NCBI GenBank assembly: GCA_903632075.3
Contig: CAHIKZ030001813.1
Coordinates: forward strand, 6,957,501 to 7,021,500
Length of the DNA stretch: 64,000 bases
Direction of reading: 5' to 3'
Source: Acanthosepion pharaonis
Lineage: Eukaryota > Mollusca > Cephalopoda > Sepiida > Sepiidae
The notes under the pieces are model-generated. The model was not told the origin of the DNA and did not search any database. It was given only the letters and a program-made list of their open reading frames with translations. The position numbers were made by a program, and so were the translations under genes. Position 1 is the first letter of the stretch. Every line of letters starts with the position of its first letter. Shown piece by piece: positions 30,162 through 41,203 of this stretch.

Positions 30162-30252
30162 ACCCAACCGCAGGATACGAACCTGCGACACACTTTACAG
30201 GAGAAACCATTGTCTAATCCGACGTGTTTACCTATCTCGGCTACGAGTATCC
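30162..30252 (-). pseudogene. tRNA-Ser/Leu-like sequence or SINE head
   Basis: The minus strand starts atactcgtagccgagatagg (A-box) and ends cgcaggttcgtatcctgcgg then gggtat. The T-arm stem CAGG/CCTG is perfect with loop TTCGTAT. The ends ATACTC and GGGTAT can pair with one wobble. The long segment between fits a type II tRNA, but no clean anticodon stem is seen. A (TA)n tail follows directly at the 3' side, as with other SINEs here. Confidence 0.6.
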
Positions 30253-30304
30253 ATTAAAAATAACATTTGAATTAATACAAATATTTAATTAAAAGGTAAA
30301 ATTC

Positions 30305-30660
30305 ATGTTTGATGGATGTGTCCTCAAGGACACATGGCACAGTGGATAAAGGTGTTGGTTAGATCCAGTGACAGGACCCAAAGAGTGTGAGTTCAATACC
30401 CGGTTAAGGCAGTGGAGAACTTTCAGAGGAAAATTAGCAGGAGATAACTGATAACTGACATCCATCAAACATGGCACGTGGAACTAGAACAGTCTACCCC
30501 AGTGAGCGAAATAAAGGGTTCAGTTCGAAATTCCAACCACCTGAAGAAAGACCGAGCGTACAACGGCCGAAACGTTGTGATAAATATGGCGACAAAGATG
30601 AGGACAATAGTAATGTAAATAATGTACATAAAGCCTCATCTCAGAAATATAGACAGACTA
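30305..30660 (+). mobile_element. SINE family A (tRNA-derived), most complete copy
   Basis: Order: a 5' hairpin atgtgtcct-ca-aggacacat; a head tggcacagtggataaaggtg (A-box) and gagttcaataccc (B-box); a body tggcacgtggaactagaaca and cgaaataaagggttcagttc; and a tail acggccgaaacgttgtgata...aatgtaaataatgtac...cctcatctcagaaatata. The GGATAA head suggests a tRNA-Arg origin, as reported for octopus OR-type SINEs, but I could not check this. Other copies are at 9716, 16815 and 42460-42170. The short frames here are incidental. Confidence 0.88.
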
Positions 30661-30908
30661 GTGAAAACACTTAAAAAAAACGAATACTTGTATCACTTAC
30701 CTAAACCTCGTCCTAAAAAAAGAATTTTTTATTCGTAAGTTTATAATGGTAATATGAGAAATTATCCATTTTCTTATATGTCAACATTTGGCAGTAATTA
30801 AGTGAACAGCAAATGTTTCTGTCGGTTGAAATTTTTAAAAGCTTTCTCTTGAGGCAGATTTTCAGCAAAATAGGCTTTTCATGTCCGCTAAATTTTTGTC
30901 TCTTTGTT

Positions 30909-31193
30909 CTAATATTTATGAAAGTTTCCTTTCAGACTGTTCTTTAAGGTAGTGTACAAAGACAATATCTTGATCGTGTCACTATTTTCATTTCTAGTTA
31001 TATAGACTATTTTACTTGTTGCTGCTGCTGTAACTCTTAAATTGGTGTTGTATTTGTTACTTAGTAAAGTTCTTTGTTTTGGACTGTGCAGCGCCAGTAT
31101 ATAAGGTCTGATGAAGAGATGACTTTTTAATATCAAATTCGTTAAATTCATCTGCTTGCAAACACCCTTGGGAAAACCATGAATCCATCTCAT
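30909..31193 (-). CDS. Unrecognised 94-codon open frame
   Basis: The frame runs MRWIHGFPKGVCKQMNLTNL to LYTTLKNSLKGNFHKY. No domain is recognised. The start lies at the edge of a SINE tail (31195 on). It is probably not a gene, though degraded transposon protein is possible. Confidence 0.12.
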   Translation of the reverse strand: MRWIHGFPKGVCKQMNLTNLILKSHLFIRPYILALHSPKQRTLLSNKYNTNLRVTAAATSKIVYITRNENSDTIKILSLYTTLKNSLKGNFHKY

Positions 31194-31194
31194 T

Positions 31195-31370
31195 CCCCCT
31201 GCTATGGGTTAAATAGTAAGACTTGTATAGAGAAAAACTATCACTATTATAAAAAAATTAATGCAGTATTCACTGGGAAAAAAATTCTTATAATCGAAAA
31301 TAATTCTCGGCTTTAAATAACCCACAAACGGTTGATAAGCTGTAAAAAAGAAAAAAAAATCAATCTATTG
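31195..31370 (+). mobile_element. 5'-truncated composite-SINE body and tail
   Basis: It starts ctgctatgggttaaatagta and ends ggctttaaataacccacaaa then gttgataagctg, matching the body and tail of the 5S/tRNA SINE. The 5S and tRNA parts are absent. Confidence 0.7.
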
Positions 31371-31949
31371 TAGGCAGTATAAAATCATCAGACGGGCTGG
31401 GCCGTATGTTACTTGTAGACCATAGATTGCCCAACGCTATTCTGGAGCAAAATTATCAAATATATTTTATTGCGTGTAGCTGTGTATGTTGTATGGTTGT
31501 TGGCGATTATTACAGCTAGGATTTTTTCATTTAAAAAATAAGTATTAAGGTGCCATAGAAATAAATTGATCATAGCAGCCAAAGTGAAACAGGTGTGCGT
31601 CAAACAGGTTTATTTTGAATTATCTGCACTTGTTTACTCGAAAGAAAACTATCTTAGACAATAAATTACTTTAACGTGATTATTTCTTTGCTGTCAGAAA
31701 AACACCTGATTATAAGAAAAGAAATTCATAAGAGAAATCGATATGAAAAATACAGGAAAATATTTTGATAATATAAATTCTGATAAAAATAATGGATTTA
31801 TTTCTTTTAAAAAATACACATTACAAAAAACAATTGGCGTATGACTTTGACATATATTGTATTTTGATGAAAAGTTTTTGTTGGCATTTATCAAGAGGAA
31901 CAAACTCATATATATGGTTGTAGTGGCATTTGTGTAAAACAAATGGAAC
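31371..31949. other. Unassigned AT-rich stretch
   Basis: Minus-strand frames of 64 and 96 codons occur (31409-31603, 31694-31984) without recognisable domains. Confidence 0.3.
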
Positions 31950-31981
31950 ACACACACACACACGCGCACGCATAGACCCCC

Positions 31982-32042
<61 letters not shown>
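31950..32042. repeat. (CA)n ... (TA)n microsatellites
   Basis: A CA/CG block at 31948-31970 and a TA block at 31983-32042. Confidence 0.96.
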
Positions 32043-32044
<2 letters not shown>

Positions 32045-32457
32045 GTATGTATATTATAATTATTTTCTTTTTAAACACATGATTCCATCGCGACACAGAA
32101 AATTTTCATGTTTCAAAACTGTAACTAAAATTATAAATTTAATTATTAAAATTAAACACTGTTAAGGGGTCCACCTCTTTTCATACAAGGGGACTCGCCT
32201 AAGTGTACTTGCACTGCTGCCGGTGAATACCCGGAGGTCAGAGAGTGATACAGTGACAGTGATACAGTGAGAGTGTGAGGTAAGCGCTTTGTAGGAGTCA
32301 CAGTTGCGAGCACGTAGACTCAGAAGGAAGTCATATTCGATACTGAATTTCCCAGACTGTGTATATATTATTATTGCTACTAACCGCATTTCTGAATCTA
32401 CTAACCGTATTACCAATTGTATTATTACGTCAATACATTTATTTGCTAAATTTCATT
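32043..32457. other. Unassigned stretch
   Basis: A local minisatellite-like stretch with repeated gtgatacagtga occurs at 32245-32280. No gene recognised. Confidence 0.3.
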
Positions 32458-32653
32458 CCTGCGTTTGTCATTCATTTGAGACCGGATTTCAACTTAAAAT
32501 CCATAGTCTCGTTTCATCGTCAAGCGATGATAGGAATTTTTAAAAGAAAATACTTATATTTTGCTCTACTGTATTGTATCGGGCACTGTTATTTTAAATA
32601 AAAATATCTGCTAAGAACACCGGATTATATAAATTACTCTTATTATTATTTAA

Positions 32654-32656
<3 letters not shown>
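32458..32656 (+). repeat. Interspersed repeat R4, copy 1
   Basis: It contains tttcaacttaaaatccatag, ttgctctactgtattg and gctaagaacaccggattata, then (ATT)n leading into (TA)n. The gctaagaacaccggattat block plus ATT and TA tail recurs at 58608-58735. Confidence 0.65.
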
Positions 32657-32694
<38 letters not shown>

Positions 32695-32753
32695 TTTGTT
32701 TAGATATTAGACATTTTGTGGGATGTTGTAACGCGATATAGACAATTTTGGTG

Positions 32754-32815
<62 letters not shown>
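32657..32815. repeat. Two (TA)n tracts
   Basis: TA at 32657-32692 and 32754-32815, separated by a 61-bp unique spacer. Confidence 0.97.
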
Positions 32816-32818
<3 letters not shown>

Positions 32819-33002
32819 AACAAGAAGACGCGGGGAAGATTTCGTTTTGTGTTCCTGAAATAAAAGTGACAATCGAAATGAATAATTAAATTCTGCATCT
32901 TCTTATTATCATTATATAATGCTATAGAGTCTACATTGAACTCTCCCAGGACATATATCCTCCTCGGAATTATCCCTTCGTGTCAGAAACTGTTAAAACG
33001 TA

Positions 33003-33082
<80 letters not shown>

Positions 33083-33100
33083 GTGTGTGTGTGTGTGTGT
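33003..33100. repeat. (CT)n(TA)n(TG)n compound microsatellite
   Basis: CT, then a long TA block, then TG. Confidence 0.97.
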
Positions 33101-33299
33101 ATTTTTCAATCTGAAGATTGGAGTTGTTGAGAGGCAAGTTAAACGAATTTTGATTCAAAATTTATAATTTCAAAAGAGTGCCATAAATTTCATAAAAGAC
33201 AAACAAACTTTGATTTAAAATTTATTATCTCTTGTGGTGAATTAATATTTGCGATGAGTAACTATACATTATTTGGGGTGAATTAATAGAAAAGATCCT

Positions 33300-33360
33300 A
33301 AGTCATAATTTATATAGCGATACAAGCTTGCTGACCATTACACCATGTCGAAGTACTCTC
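33300..33360 (-). mobile_element. SINE family D head fragment
   Basis: The minus strand catggtgtaatggtcagcaa...gcttgtatcgct matches the head of the 24338 copy (ggtgtaatggttagcaa...gcttgtctcgct). Confidence 0.55.
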
Positions 33361-33534
33361 AGGTTATTTGTGAAAGTGAACGCAACCACGCCGAATCCAC
33401 TTTTCGTGCTGATAGTCGCGAAGTCATGTGCGCATCTTTTTTATACTTTGCCCAACGTAATATTGCATTGAATTGACTAAAATACAAAATATATCATAAT
33501 CATACCGTACGCCATAAATATTGCAGCATGCATG

Positions 33535-34000
33535 CCTTCCAAAAACTAAGCAAAGTATTAAGAAACAGGAAAACTCCGTTAGAAACAAAGACAAATGTTA
33601 CCTAATATCTGTCCTCTAATATGACAGTGAATATTTGACCATCTCATCACAGATGAAGAAAAAACTTGAAAACAAAATTATCATTCTACAAAAAAAGGCT
33701 GAGAATATCATCGACGTGTGTAACGACGAAGTCATAGAAACAATAAAAACAAAAAGGCTATTACACTTAGTATCAGAAAGAAGCAGTTGAAATTTGAAGC
33801 ACATAATGGGAAAGAGAGCTTGGAGAATTTGACACTCACAAGACATATTCAAATCTAAAAACAGTGCATAACCTACCTAACGAACGTTATTAATGGTTGA
33901 CAAAACAGGGATTAGGAGAGATAGAAAAAGACACATGATACTAAGAGCTAGAAAGAGAAATTGTGGAGAGCCATGATAGCCTACGTCCGGTATTCCTGTA
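33535..34000 (+). pseudogene. LINE (lineage L1) C-terminal fragment, longest L1 copy here
   Basis: The translation is broken by many frame changes but keeps the whole L1 order: tatgacagtgaatatttgac (YDSEYL, usually YGSECW), ctcatcacagatgaagaaaa (SSQMKK), caaaaaaaggctgagaatat, cgtgtgtaacgacgaagtca (VxNxEV), atcagaaagaagcagttgaa (IRKxQL), ggagaatttgacactcacaa (ENLTLT), ggattaggagagatagaaaa (GLGEIE) and tggagagccatgatagccta (WRAMIAY). The 3' end is complete and the 5' end is truncated. Confidence 0.82.
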
Positions 34001-34176
34001 TTATGTATTGTATTTCATAAGATTTTTTCTAAATTTTAATCGGAAACATTTTTAAAATTGACGAAATATAGCCCCTAAAAAGAAAACAAGCAAATAAAAA
34101 CTTTATTGAAACAAAAGAAGTTCAGTTGACCACTGATGACAATTCCAGAACAACGTAACTATAAACGATTTTTTTG

Positions 34177-34690
34177 CTATCCTCTGCCAGCTGCAATGAT
34201 TGAGAAAGCATTACCTCGAACCATCGCCAGTGAGACACGCTGTAAGAGCCTCTCCGTTTCGCGAGGCTCGTCCTTTAATCGAGACGCAATCGCGCCAATC
34301 CTTCGAAGGAACGCCATCGAACGAGGGCCAATAACCCCTGAAGTCTCCACTGCTACAGGAATAAAAAAAAAATCTGTCAACAAGAGAAGAATATTTAACT
34401 ATTTGTTTCATCTCTGCGCCCTGGGCGACGGATCCCGGCTCAAATGCGGACCTGATCAAATTACTGGCCGAAAATGTATCCGTACACGTGGCATCCCAAA
34501 TCAATGACTTCCTCATTTTAAAAGGGAAAATAGTAATGCCATCCGGTCGCTTTCCATCACCGCGGTCAAGGCCTACGGGTTCGTTTTGGGAAGGGAACCC
34601 AGCTGCATCCAAACCTCTTTTGATGATGTCGTTAATGGCTGCATGTTGTGGAAAGCGGCCGGCACTAGAAAAAAGAAAATATATCTCCAT
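34177..34690 (-). pseudogene. LINE (lineage L4) C-terminal segment with a PD-(D/E)XK-like motif
   Basis: The minus frame 34690-34211 reads RFPQHAAINDIIKRGLDAAG, then PSQNEPVGLDRGDGKRPDGI, SLIWDATCTDTFSASNL and later VDRFFF. A run of A on the minus strand's complement (34360-34369) shifts the frame. The C-terminus continues with PVAVETSGVIGPRSMAFLRR and RLLQRVSLAMVRGNA, then a stop at 34177. This HxxLNDIIKRAL...KRPDGxTxxPWxxGKxLxWDxTCxDT...RLSxAxxRGNA region ends the protein of a LINE group common in cnidarians and molluscs. RPDG...WD could be a restriction-like endonuclease motif (inference). It is 5'-truncated with one frameshift and otherwise well preserved. The plus frame 34136-34507 is its shadow. 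Confidence 0.75.
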
Positions 34691-34729
34691 CTTGGCGAAA
34701 ATGAGTTAGAAACAAATAAAAAAAGTAAT

Positions 34730-34935
34730 GAACAGTTAAATAATATCATTGCTCCGCTATTGTTGTGAATGTTGGACAATCTCTCCAAAGACAAGGACTT
34801 GAAGAAACAGAAATGTGATTCTACAGAATGATGCGGTGTTCCACAGACCGAACATGTAAGCAACGACGGAATTTTAGAGAAAATGGAAAGAAAAAGTTCA
34901 CATACATAACGTCAGGAAGAAAAATTACGAATTTT
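34730..34935 (+). pseudogene. LINE (lineage L1) fragment
   Basis: The sequence ttgttgtgaatgttggacaa (CCECWT), tctccaaagacaaggacttg, gattctacagaatgatgcgg (FYRMMR), ccgaacatgtaagcaacgac (PNM-VSNDG) and agaaaatggaaagaaaaagt follows lineage L1. It is truncated after the IRKRQL region. Confidence 0.7.
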
Positions 34936-36054
34936 CAATGTTTCTGTGTCTTAATAGAAAGTTAACAGTATATGTTGGCGTACAAGGCAAACTTTTAACC
35001 TTAAAAATACCCACCAAAAATATGAGGCTGTTGTATATTCCGAGTAAAACATGTAAATCTTATGTCCTGTGGTTTATGGTAAGTTGTTAGTAGGGAGATT
35101 TTTTTTACGGCAGGATAACCCCTGTGTCGCTTTCTTTTTTTGGTGATGTTGAACAAAATCCCAATTGGATGTGTGTCTCAACAAGCCGTTTATAGATCGC
35201 ATTCGAGAACATTGGAATGATTGAATGGTTAGCGAATAAAAGTGATTCAGGCTAACATAATAACTTATCGAAAACACAGCACCTACTCATGAGGTATTGT
35301 AGATTGTGGTAGTTAAATATCTTTCACCGTTTTTTTTTTCATTAGAATTTGAGTGAAAATAAAGTATATGCTTATTGAATTTATTTAATAAATATAATAC
35401 ATTTAAAAATACGATTTGCTTGAGGGTGACATCTTGTACGGTGAATATAGTCCGAAACCTACATTTTAGCTTGACAATTTGGGGGTCGTCTTATACGTCA
35501 GAATATACAATAACTATCGAATTTTCATTTTCTTTTAAGATTAATATGTCAATCAGTCGAAGTAAAGGAATATGAAGAATTGATTCCCCCACCTCTAGAA
35601 TGTGTATTACGCCACCATGAACAACAACATCTGTGAAGGAAGGGATAATGAATAATGGCTTCTTTGGTCACTACCAAACTTCAGTCTGCTGTGTCAGTAA
35701 ATGGTTTCATCGTGAAGTAGGGACAATAAGTACCATTATCCAGAAGGATGTTGTTGGCAACTTCTCTCAAAGAAGATTTTGTCGACGCTATGCGCAGCTA
35801 GAGGAACGCCTTCTCATGTTGTGTGGTGCATGACGGTAGGACCCAAAGCCTGTAGCAGAGTTTCTTGGTAGAGTTAGCTGGAATATTCGTTTTCATTTTC
35901 TGTATCAAAACACTGAATATACATGTAAATATAAATATCTAAATTATAAACATTAAAACGAATTATGACTTTTACCTGTGGCTTTTTTCCGAGACAAAAT
36001 TGTGACTTTATTCTGTGATTTTATTATTGGTCACGGAAATTTCTAGGACACATA
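34936..36054. other. Unassigned stretch
   Basis: Short frames at 35074-35277 (minus), 35375-35575 and 35633-35833 (plus) lack recognised motifs. Confidence 0.3.
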
Positions 36055-36205
36055 TTGAGGAAAGAGGGATTGGAAAATATGATACTCACAGGATAGATTA
36101 TGAGGAAAAGTGTTAGAGAAAAATAAGTCATAATCTACCTAGGGAACATGATGGTGGAGCAAGGTTTAGGAGAATTAACAAGAAGACGAAATTTATTGCC
36201 TTTTC
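36055..36205 (+). pseudogene. LINE (lineage L1), left part of an interrupted copy
   Basis: The sequence cacatattgaggaaagaggg (HILRKEG), attggaaaatatgatactca (LENMILT) and gtttaggagaattaacaaga (GLGELTR) gives ordered L1 blocks. The matching L1 end resumes at 36587, after an L2 fragment. Confidence 0.68.
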
Positions 36206-36319
36206 TATAAATACTTTCATGGTAATTGTTCAGATTAGCTCTTCGTCATGATAACTAGACTTTATGAATATAAGCGCAGTACTAAATTGGAAACTAGGTC
36301 TCATCGATATGAAGTTCAG

Positions 36320-36585
36320 TAGGATAGATGTAACTGTAAGTTCTATATTAACAGTTTCGTTTTTTCGCATTTCTGTCTTGTGGAACTCCCTTCCAGCTCC
36401 ATGCTTTCCAGCAAACTCTAATCTTTAAAAATGTAAATACAATGCCAGTCGCTATCTACTGCCTTCCTCATTACTTTTCTTCTATAGTCGCTACTTAGTG
36501 TTATTTACCGTTTTCTAATTATTCCACAACCAGTAACCCCTCTTGTGTCTCAGTGGCTTTAATACCTTGACTGGGGTGAATTTGA
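36320..36585 (+). pseudogene. LINE (lineage L2) 3' end nested in L1
   Basis: The plus frame near 36355-36425 reads SFFVRISVLWNSLPAPCFPA, then NSNL, a stop and KCKYNASRYLLP. This is the SFFxRTxxLWNSLPxxCFPxxxNLxxFKxxVNRYL end of L2. The 3' UTR (ccagtaacccctcttgtgtc...ttgactggggtgaatttgat) matches the sequence flanking the LTR element at 43488-43506 and 47448-47515. Confidence 0.75.
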
Positions 36586-36586
36586 T

Positions 36587-36661
36587 TGAAAAAACAGAGC
36601 TACAAAGGAGAGGAAGTTGTAGACATTCATGGTCGCCTACATCCTGAATGGATACAACCCA

Positions 36662-36662
<1 letters not shown>
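36587..36662 (+). pseudogene. LINE (lineage L1), right part of an interrupted copy
   Basis: The sequence agctacaaaggagaggaagt...tcatggtcgcctacatcctg corresponds to the KDRxLWRAMIAYVL end of L1. It is followed directly by (AAT)n. Confidence 0.65.

Positions 36663-36694
<32 letters not shown>
36663..36694. repeat. (AAT)n tail
   Basis: About ten AAT units at the end of L1 and the start of the L5 fragment. Confidence 0.95.
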
Positions 36695-37130
36695 TTGTTA
36701 TTAAAGACCACAAACAAAAACGGTACCTCCTTATTGATATGGCAGTCCCTGCTGACTGCAATGTATCTTTGAAGATATTCAAAAAGCTGTCAAAATACAA
36801 AGACCTTGAAATAGAAATCTCGAAAATGTGACATATGGGAACATCAACAATCCCTGTTGTAGTTGGAGCCCTAGGACTGGTTGGAAAAGATTGCAGTAGA
36901 CTAATTGAAGGGATTCCTGGAAGTCCATGCCTCAAGGAGATACAAAAAAATTGTTCTGACAAGTACAGTCCACACCTTACGAAAGGCTTTATCTATGTAA
37001 TTTCTTTTTTTTTTTTTTGTCAGTGGAAAGTGTCATGCTGCCATTTCTAACCTTAGGTCCCTGGGCGGGACCCGGAAAGAAATGTGTAAACGCCAGAAAT
37101 CAAAGAAAATAGAAATAATAATAATAATGT
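36695..37130 (+). pseudogene. LINE (lineage L5) C-terminal fragment
   Basis: The plus frame gives VIKDHKQKRYLLIDMAVPAD, then KIFKKLSKYKDLEIEISKM, a stop, HMGTSTIPVVVGALGLVGKD and IEGIPGSPCLKEIQ. This matches the end of a LINE protein (VxDHxxKxxxLIDxAVPxD...KExEKxxKYxDLxIExxxxWxxxxTxxPVVxGALGxxxxxLxxxIxxIPG). One stop is present. The 3' UTR has ccttaggtccctgggcggga and ends in aataataataataatg. Confidence 0.8.
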
Positions 37131-40100
37131 ATTGGGATTTATAAAATAGGTTTTCTTACATTTTAATAGACACATTGAGATGATTCATGAAATACAGCGT
37201 CTCCAAAGAAAGAACATCTCCATCTTGGCGAAAAAGAAATACCAAAACCCTCCATGATTCATTATCAAGCATCTTCGAGTCATCTCACCCAGTGTTTATA
37301 CTTTTATTCTATTTCTATTTGAAACGGTGCATTTAGCAACAGCTTATTTTATTTGTTTTTCCGTTTTACATTGTCCCGTGGGTGAGTTGTTAGTTCGCTG
37401 CTGGCAGTTCCGTATCGTGCTTGTCGATATTATCTTGCATCAGAAATGTCTGTAGAGAGACAATAGCCGCGCCTTTTACGATTTGTTAGCGTTGATAGGA
37501 AGACGCCTCTTAGCGTGACATCTGGTTCAAAAGGAGAATAGAGGCGACCGTAACACCAAGTGGGGGGGAACTACAAAAAGACAACATGGCGCCATCATCC
37601 CGCTAGGAACCTACGTAAGCGAAACGAATCGGAATTTGCGTCTGATCCATGAGAAAGTGCGGAAGTCAGTGTTTTATAAAGAATGTATCATTCAAGAGGA
37701 AATGGCTAAACAATGAAGAGATAATGAAATGGACGAAAATAATACTGGGAAAAAGAAATGTCTGAGAGAGAAATCTGTATAGAAAGGAATGAATGTTAGG
37801 ATTACGAAAGCAGGCGATCTGGAAAGCAGTAAATGGGTTGATACTTTAAAAAAAAACTAATGAAAATTGTCGTCTGCTACACTAAAAGATACGTATGATG
37901 GCGTTCGTCGGTCAATCCGACGTCAATAAATCGTTTAAAACGTCAGAAAAACAAGACCCCGTGGTTAGGAAATGATTATATACAACATTTTATAATATAA
38001 GCAAGAAATATTTGTTTTGAATCAGATTAACTTAACTTTGCATTTGTTAATTTTCCCAAGTAACGATTCAGAAATATGTATTTTATTTTTGTAAGATTTT
38101 TAAAACGGAAAAATAAGTTTTGCTTACAGATGTCTAAAAAATGGCTGACGTGATCGATTTTGCTTGAAAAAATGCTACTCTATTCTAATCAATATAATTT
38201 CTGTCTGTAATAAGTAGTAGTGAATTTAATGCTTTAGCTTCCATTTAAATTTAAATTGAAAACTTCAGGAAAGTTTTATCATTTTTAAAAAGCCATTTTA
38301 AACCTTACGTATACCGAATTTATACATGAAATATTTAGATTCCCGTATTAAATGACACATTTAGGTTCATATGCCGCTAAACAAAATAAAGCAACAAGTA
38401 ACCTTGGCATCAGTTAAAACTGACAGCTATATTTTTTTCATTTATTGCGATTATTTACTTTAAAGTTCATAGTTTCTAGATTTCACATGAAAAGTTGAAA
38501 AATAGCAAAGATTTAATTTTCCTAAATTATAGTCAAAATAAAAGTCAAACTGGAACAAATCTTTGCGTTTCCAATACTGTTTTTAAAGCTCTCTCACTCT
38601 ATTTGTAATATGATATTCGACAACTTTCCTGCGCTTATCCCATCTACTTTTTATATTGTAATGTAGTAAATAATTATTGTGAGTATAAATATAATAATTT
38701 TATATTCTCCTGGCTTGAATTTAAACTTACAGCTTCATCTTTTCTATATAGACTATTATTTTAACTATAATGTTCCACGCTCCTTAAAACTACCAATCTC
38801 TTGATCAAAGGACATGCTGCCGAATGTAGTTTATCGTCATACCCAGAATTAGATGTTTTACTAACGCCTAATATAATTCATTGCAAGTATCCTGTAGTTA
38901 GGATAAATAATTCTTTTTATGTTTCAGGCTAAATATATTATGATGAATATATTGTAATATTTTTCAATTTCTATCCACAAGGCGTTCATCCTCATTTTTC
39001 CATATCTCTTAACTTTAATTTGGGCAAATGAAAATGGCATTGAAATATATTGGAAAATTGTCAGGTTTTAAATTGCAGTTCAGAAAACACGAAAATTAAG
39101 CAAAATAGTTACAGTATACGAAAAAGAAAAACCTGGTCGGTTTAAATTGATATCAGTATGATATGATTTACAAAGATAATGAAACAATAAAAGAAAGCGA
39201 TGTCATATTTTAAAAGGGAAGTCTTGATTCGTTCAATTATCCATTTATTCTTAAGTTTTTCTTTGTTTTATTATATTTTGTGTTATATTATTACGCAAGT
39301 ATAATATATTAAAATACATATTTGTTATTTTTAAAGATAAGTCGAGGTATACAATGATTGTTTTTAGCAAGTTTTCTTTATTAAGAATATCTATTATCAT
39401 TAAGAATTGTTATTTTAGGAAGATTTAATACATTGTATTTGTTAGATTAACATGGAAAATTCTATTCTAAGCGTAATATTTCTTTTTTTGTATGAAACAG
39501 GATGTAATTATTGAAATTGCAGGAAAAGCATTTCGAGTTGTAATCATTGTTTTGTTTATCATTGACTATCGGTTCAGTATCATCGATATCTTTCCTTATC
39601 ATGTGTCATGTTCAACATTTTTAACAACATTAGCCGATAATCTAATTCCTTTACCTTTTCATATTTATCAGTTGTAGTAACATTACTTACGTGGACGTAT
39701 TTTCAAATTTGTAAGAAAAGCGTTCCGAGTAGTAACATTATTTTCTTTATATTTTTTTATTATTCAGATCAGAATAGTAAATTTCTTCCATTATTATTTA
39801 TTTTTCAACAATAATGAAACATGTTCCCATATGTTTGATGATTATTTCATACTTTTCTTATTTTCTTATTTATTGTTTGGTTTCTAAAGTAATAATAATA
39901 TGATATTGTTTACTCCAGCATCCAGTGTAAAATGTATGTGTTAACGCGTGTATGTTTCTATGTGCAAACATCTGATGGTCCCGCCTTGGAGGAACTTACG
40001 TGGTCCAATAACATCGGGAGTTCTAAAATAAAAAAAAATAAAAAAATGGCGGCAATGTCGAAAACGAGGACCCAGACTAATCACGACCAACCCCAAATGA

Positions 40101-41203
40101 CACCAACGGTGGAACAAGCGGATGGCGATTACAACAGATCTCAACGTTTTAACCAGCGAATGAAGAGACATGCTACAGTAGGCATCACTTGAAATTATAA
40201 CAGGGTCAGCGGCAGTCCGTTGCAGTTTAATAACTGGAATCTCCATGTCTCATTTCATATGGACAGCAGAGGAAGGTAACGATTCAAGTGTGTGGGTTAT
40301 TTCCTGGAAAGTTGAGGTCCACCTTAAACAAACTTTCTTCTAATGTGATTTTGTTTTTACCTCCAAATCTTGTTGGGGGCAGATTTTGTTGAAACTGGAA
40401 ATTTTCTAGTCTTGAACACGCACGTTGGCGGCAAATTTAGTCATCAACGTCCTCATCATAAAGGAAGCTATAAAAAAAAGAAAAATTAAATAAGTGGGTA
40501 CGACAAATATCTTCTTGACATGATAATAGCATTCTTTTTATATATCAGACTGAAAAAAATAGTGGGATGATTATCTTGAAATTATCATGAAATTATTTAA
40601 TGTCATTTAAACTATTTATGCCAGACGGCACTTTTAACTGGCGTCTTTTTTTTTTTTTTTTGCTGTATATATGAACCATAATTATAAAGTAAATTTTGGG
40701 AACGTAAAACTTTAATTAAATAATTTGAAACATTTTCATCTGAAATAATAAAAAAAAAGTGTCCGTTAAAACTGATCTCTGTCAATGGAAAAGATCGGGT
40801 GACACTTTTAAGTGAACTCGGGATGAAAAAAATAAAATAGAGGTAAGAACACAGGAAAAAAAGAAATAAACAATAAATAATAGCTTGTTGGTAAGAGATG
40901 ACGGAGTATGAAAGAAAGAAGGAAAGAAAGAGAAGATGGTATGAGTAGAAGAGGAAAATGATTTAAATAAATAGGGAAACTAAAATGAAAATAAAAGAGA
41001 ATAGGGACAAATGGATAACCACTGCAGATTGGTGCACTTGAAAGAAAAAAAACCCCAAAAAACTAGTTATTCCTATAGCAGGAGAGATATATGGAAGAAA
41101 AATATATTCTACAGTATATTTCCCCCATAATGGGAATTATTATACCCGTGATAGAAAAACTCCGTATTTAACGGACAAAACGGAATGGCTGAAACGAAAA
41201 GGA
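37131..41203. other. Large AT-rich stretch without recognised features
   Basis: About 4 kb with no transposon or gene signature that I recognise. 37370-37660 has more CpG than its surroundings (ccgcgccttttacgat, gaagacgcctcttagcgtga). A 48-codon frame with a good start context begins at about 40046 (aaaATGGcgg; MAAMSKTRTQTNHDQPQMTP), inside an 86-codon frame at 39932-40192. Neither has a known match to my eye. This is the best place for single-copy sequence. Confidence 0.4.

Noticed and set aside
30471..30674. 67-codon frame in SINE A
   Set aside because: Lies wholly in the noncoding SINE body and is not kept in the other family A copies.
34136..34507. 123-codon plus-strand frame
   Set aside because: Antisense shadow of the L4 LINE C-terminus, which has recognisable conserved blocks on the minus strand.
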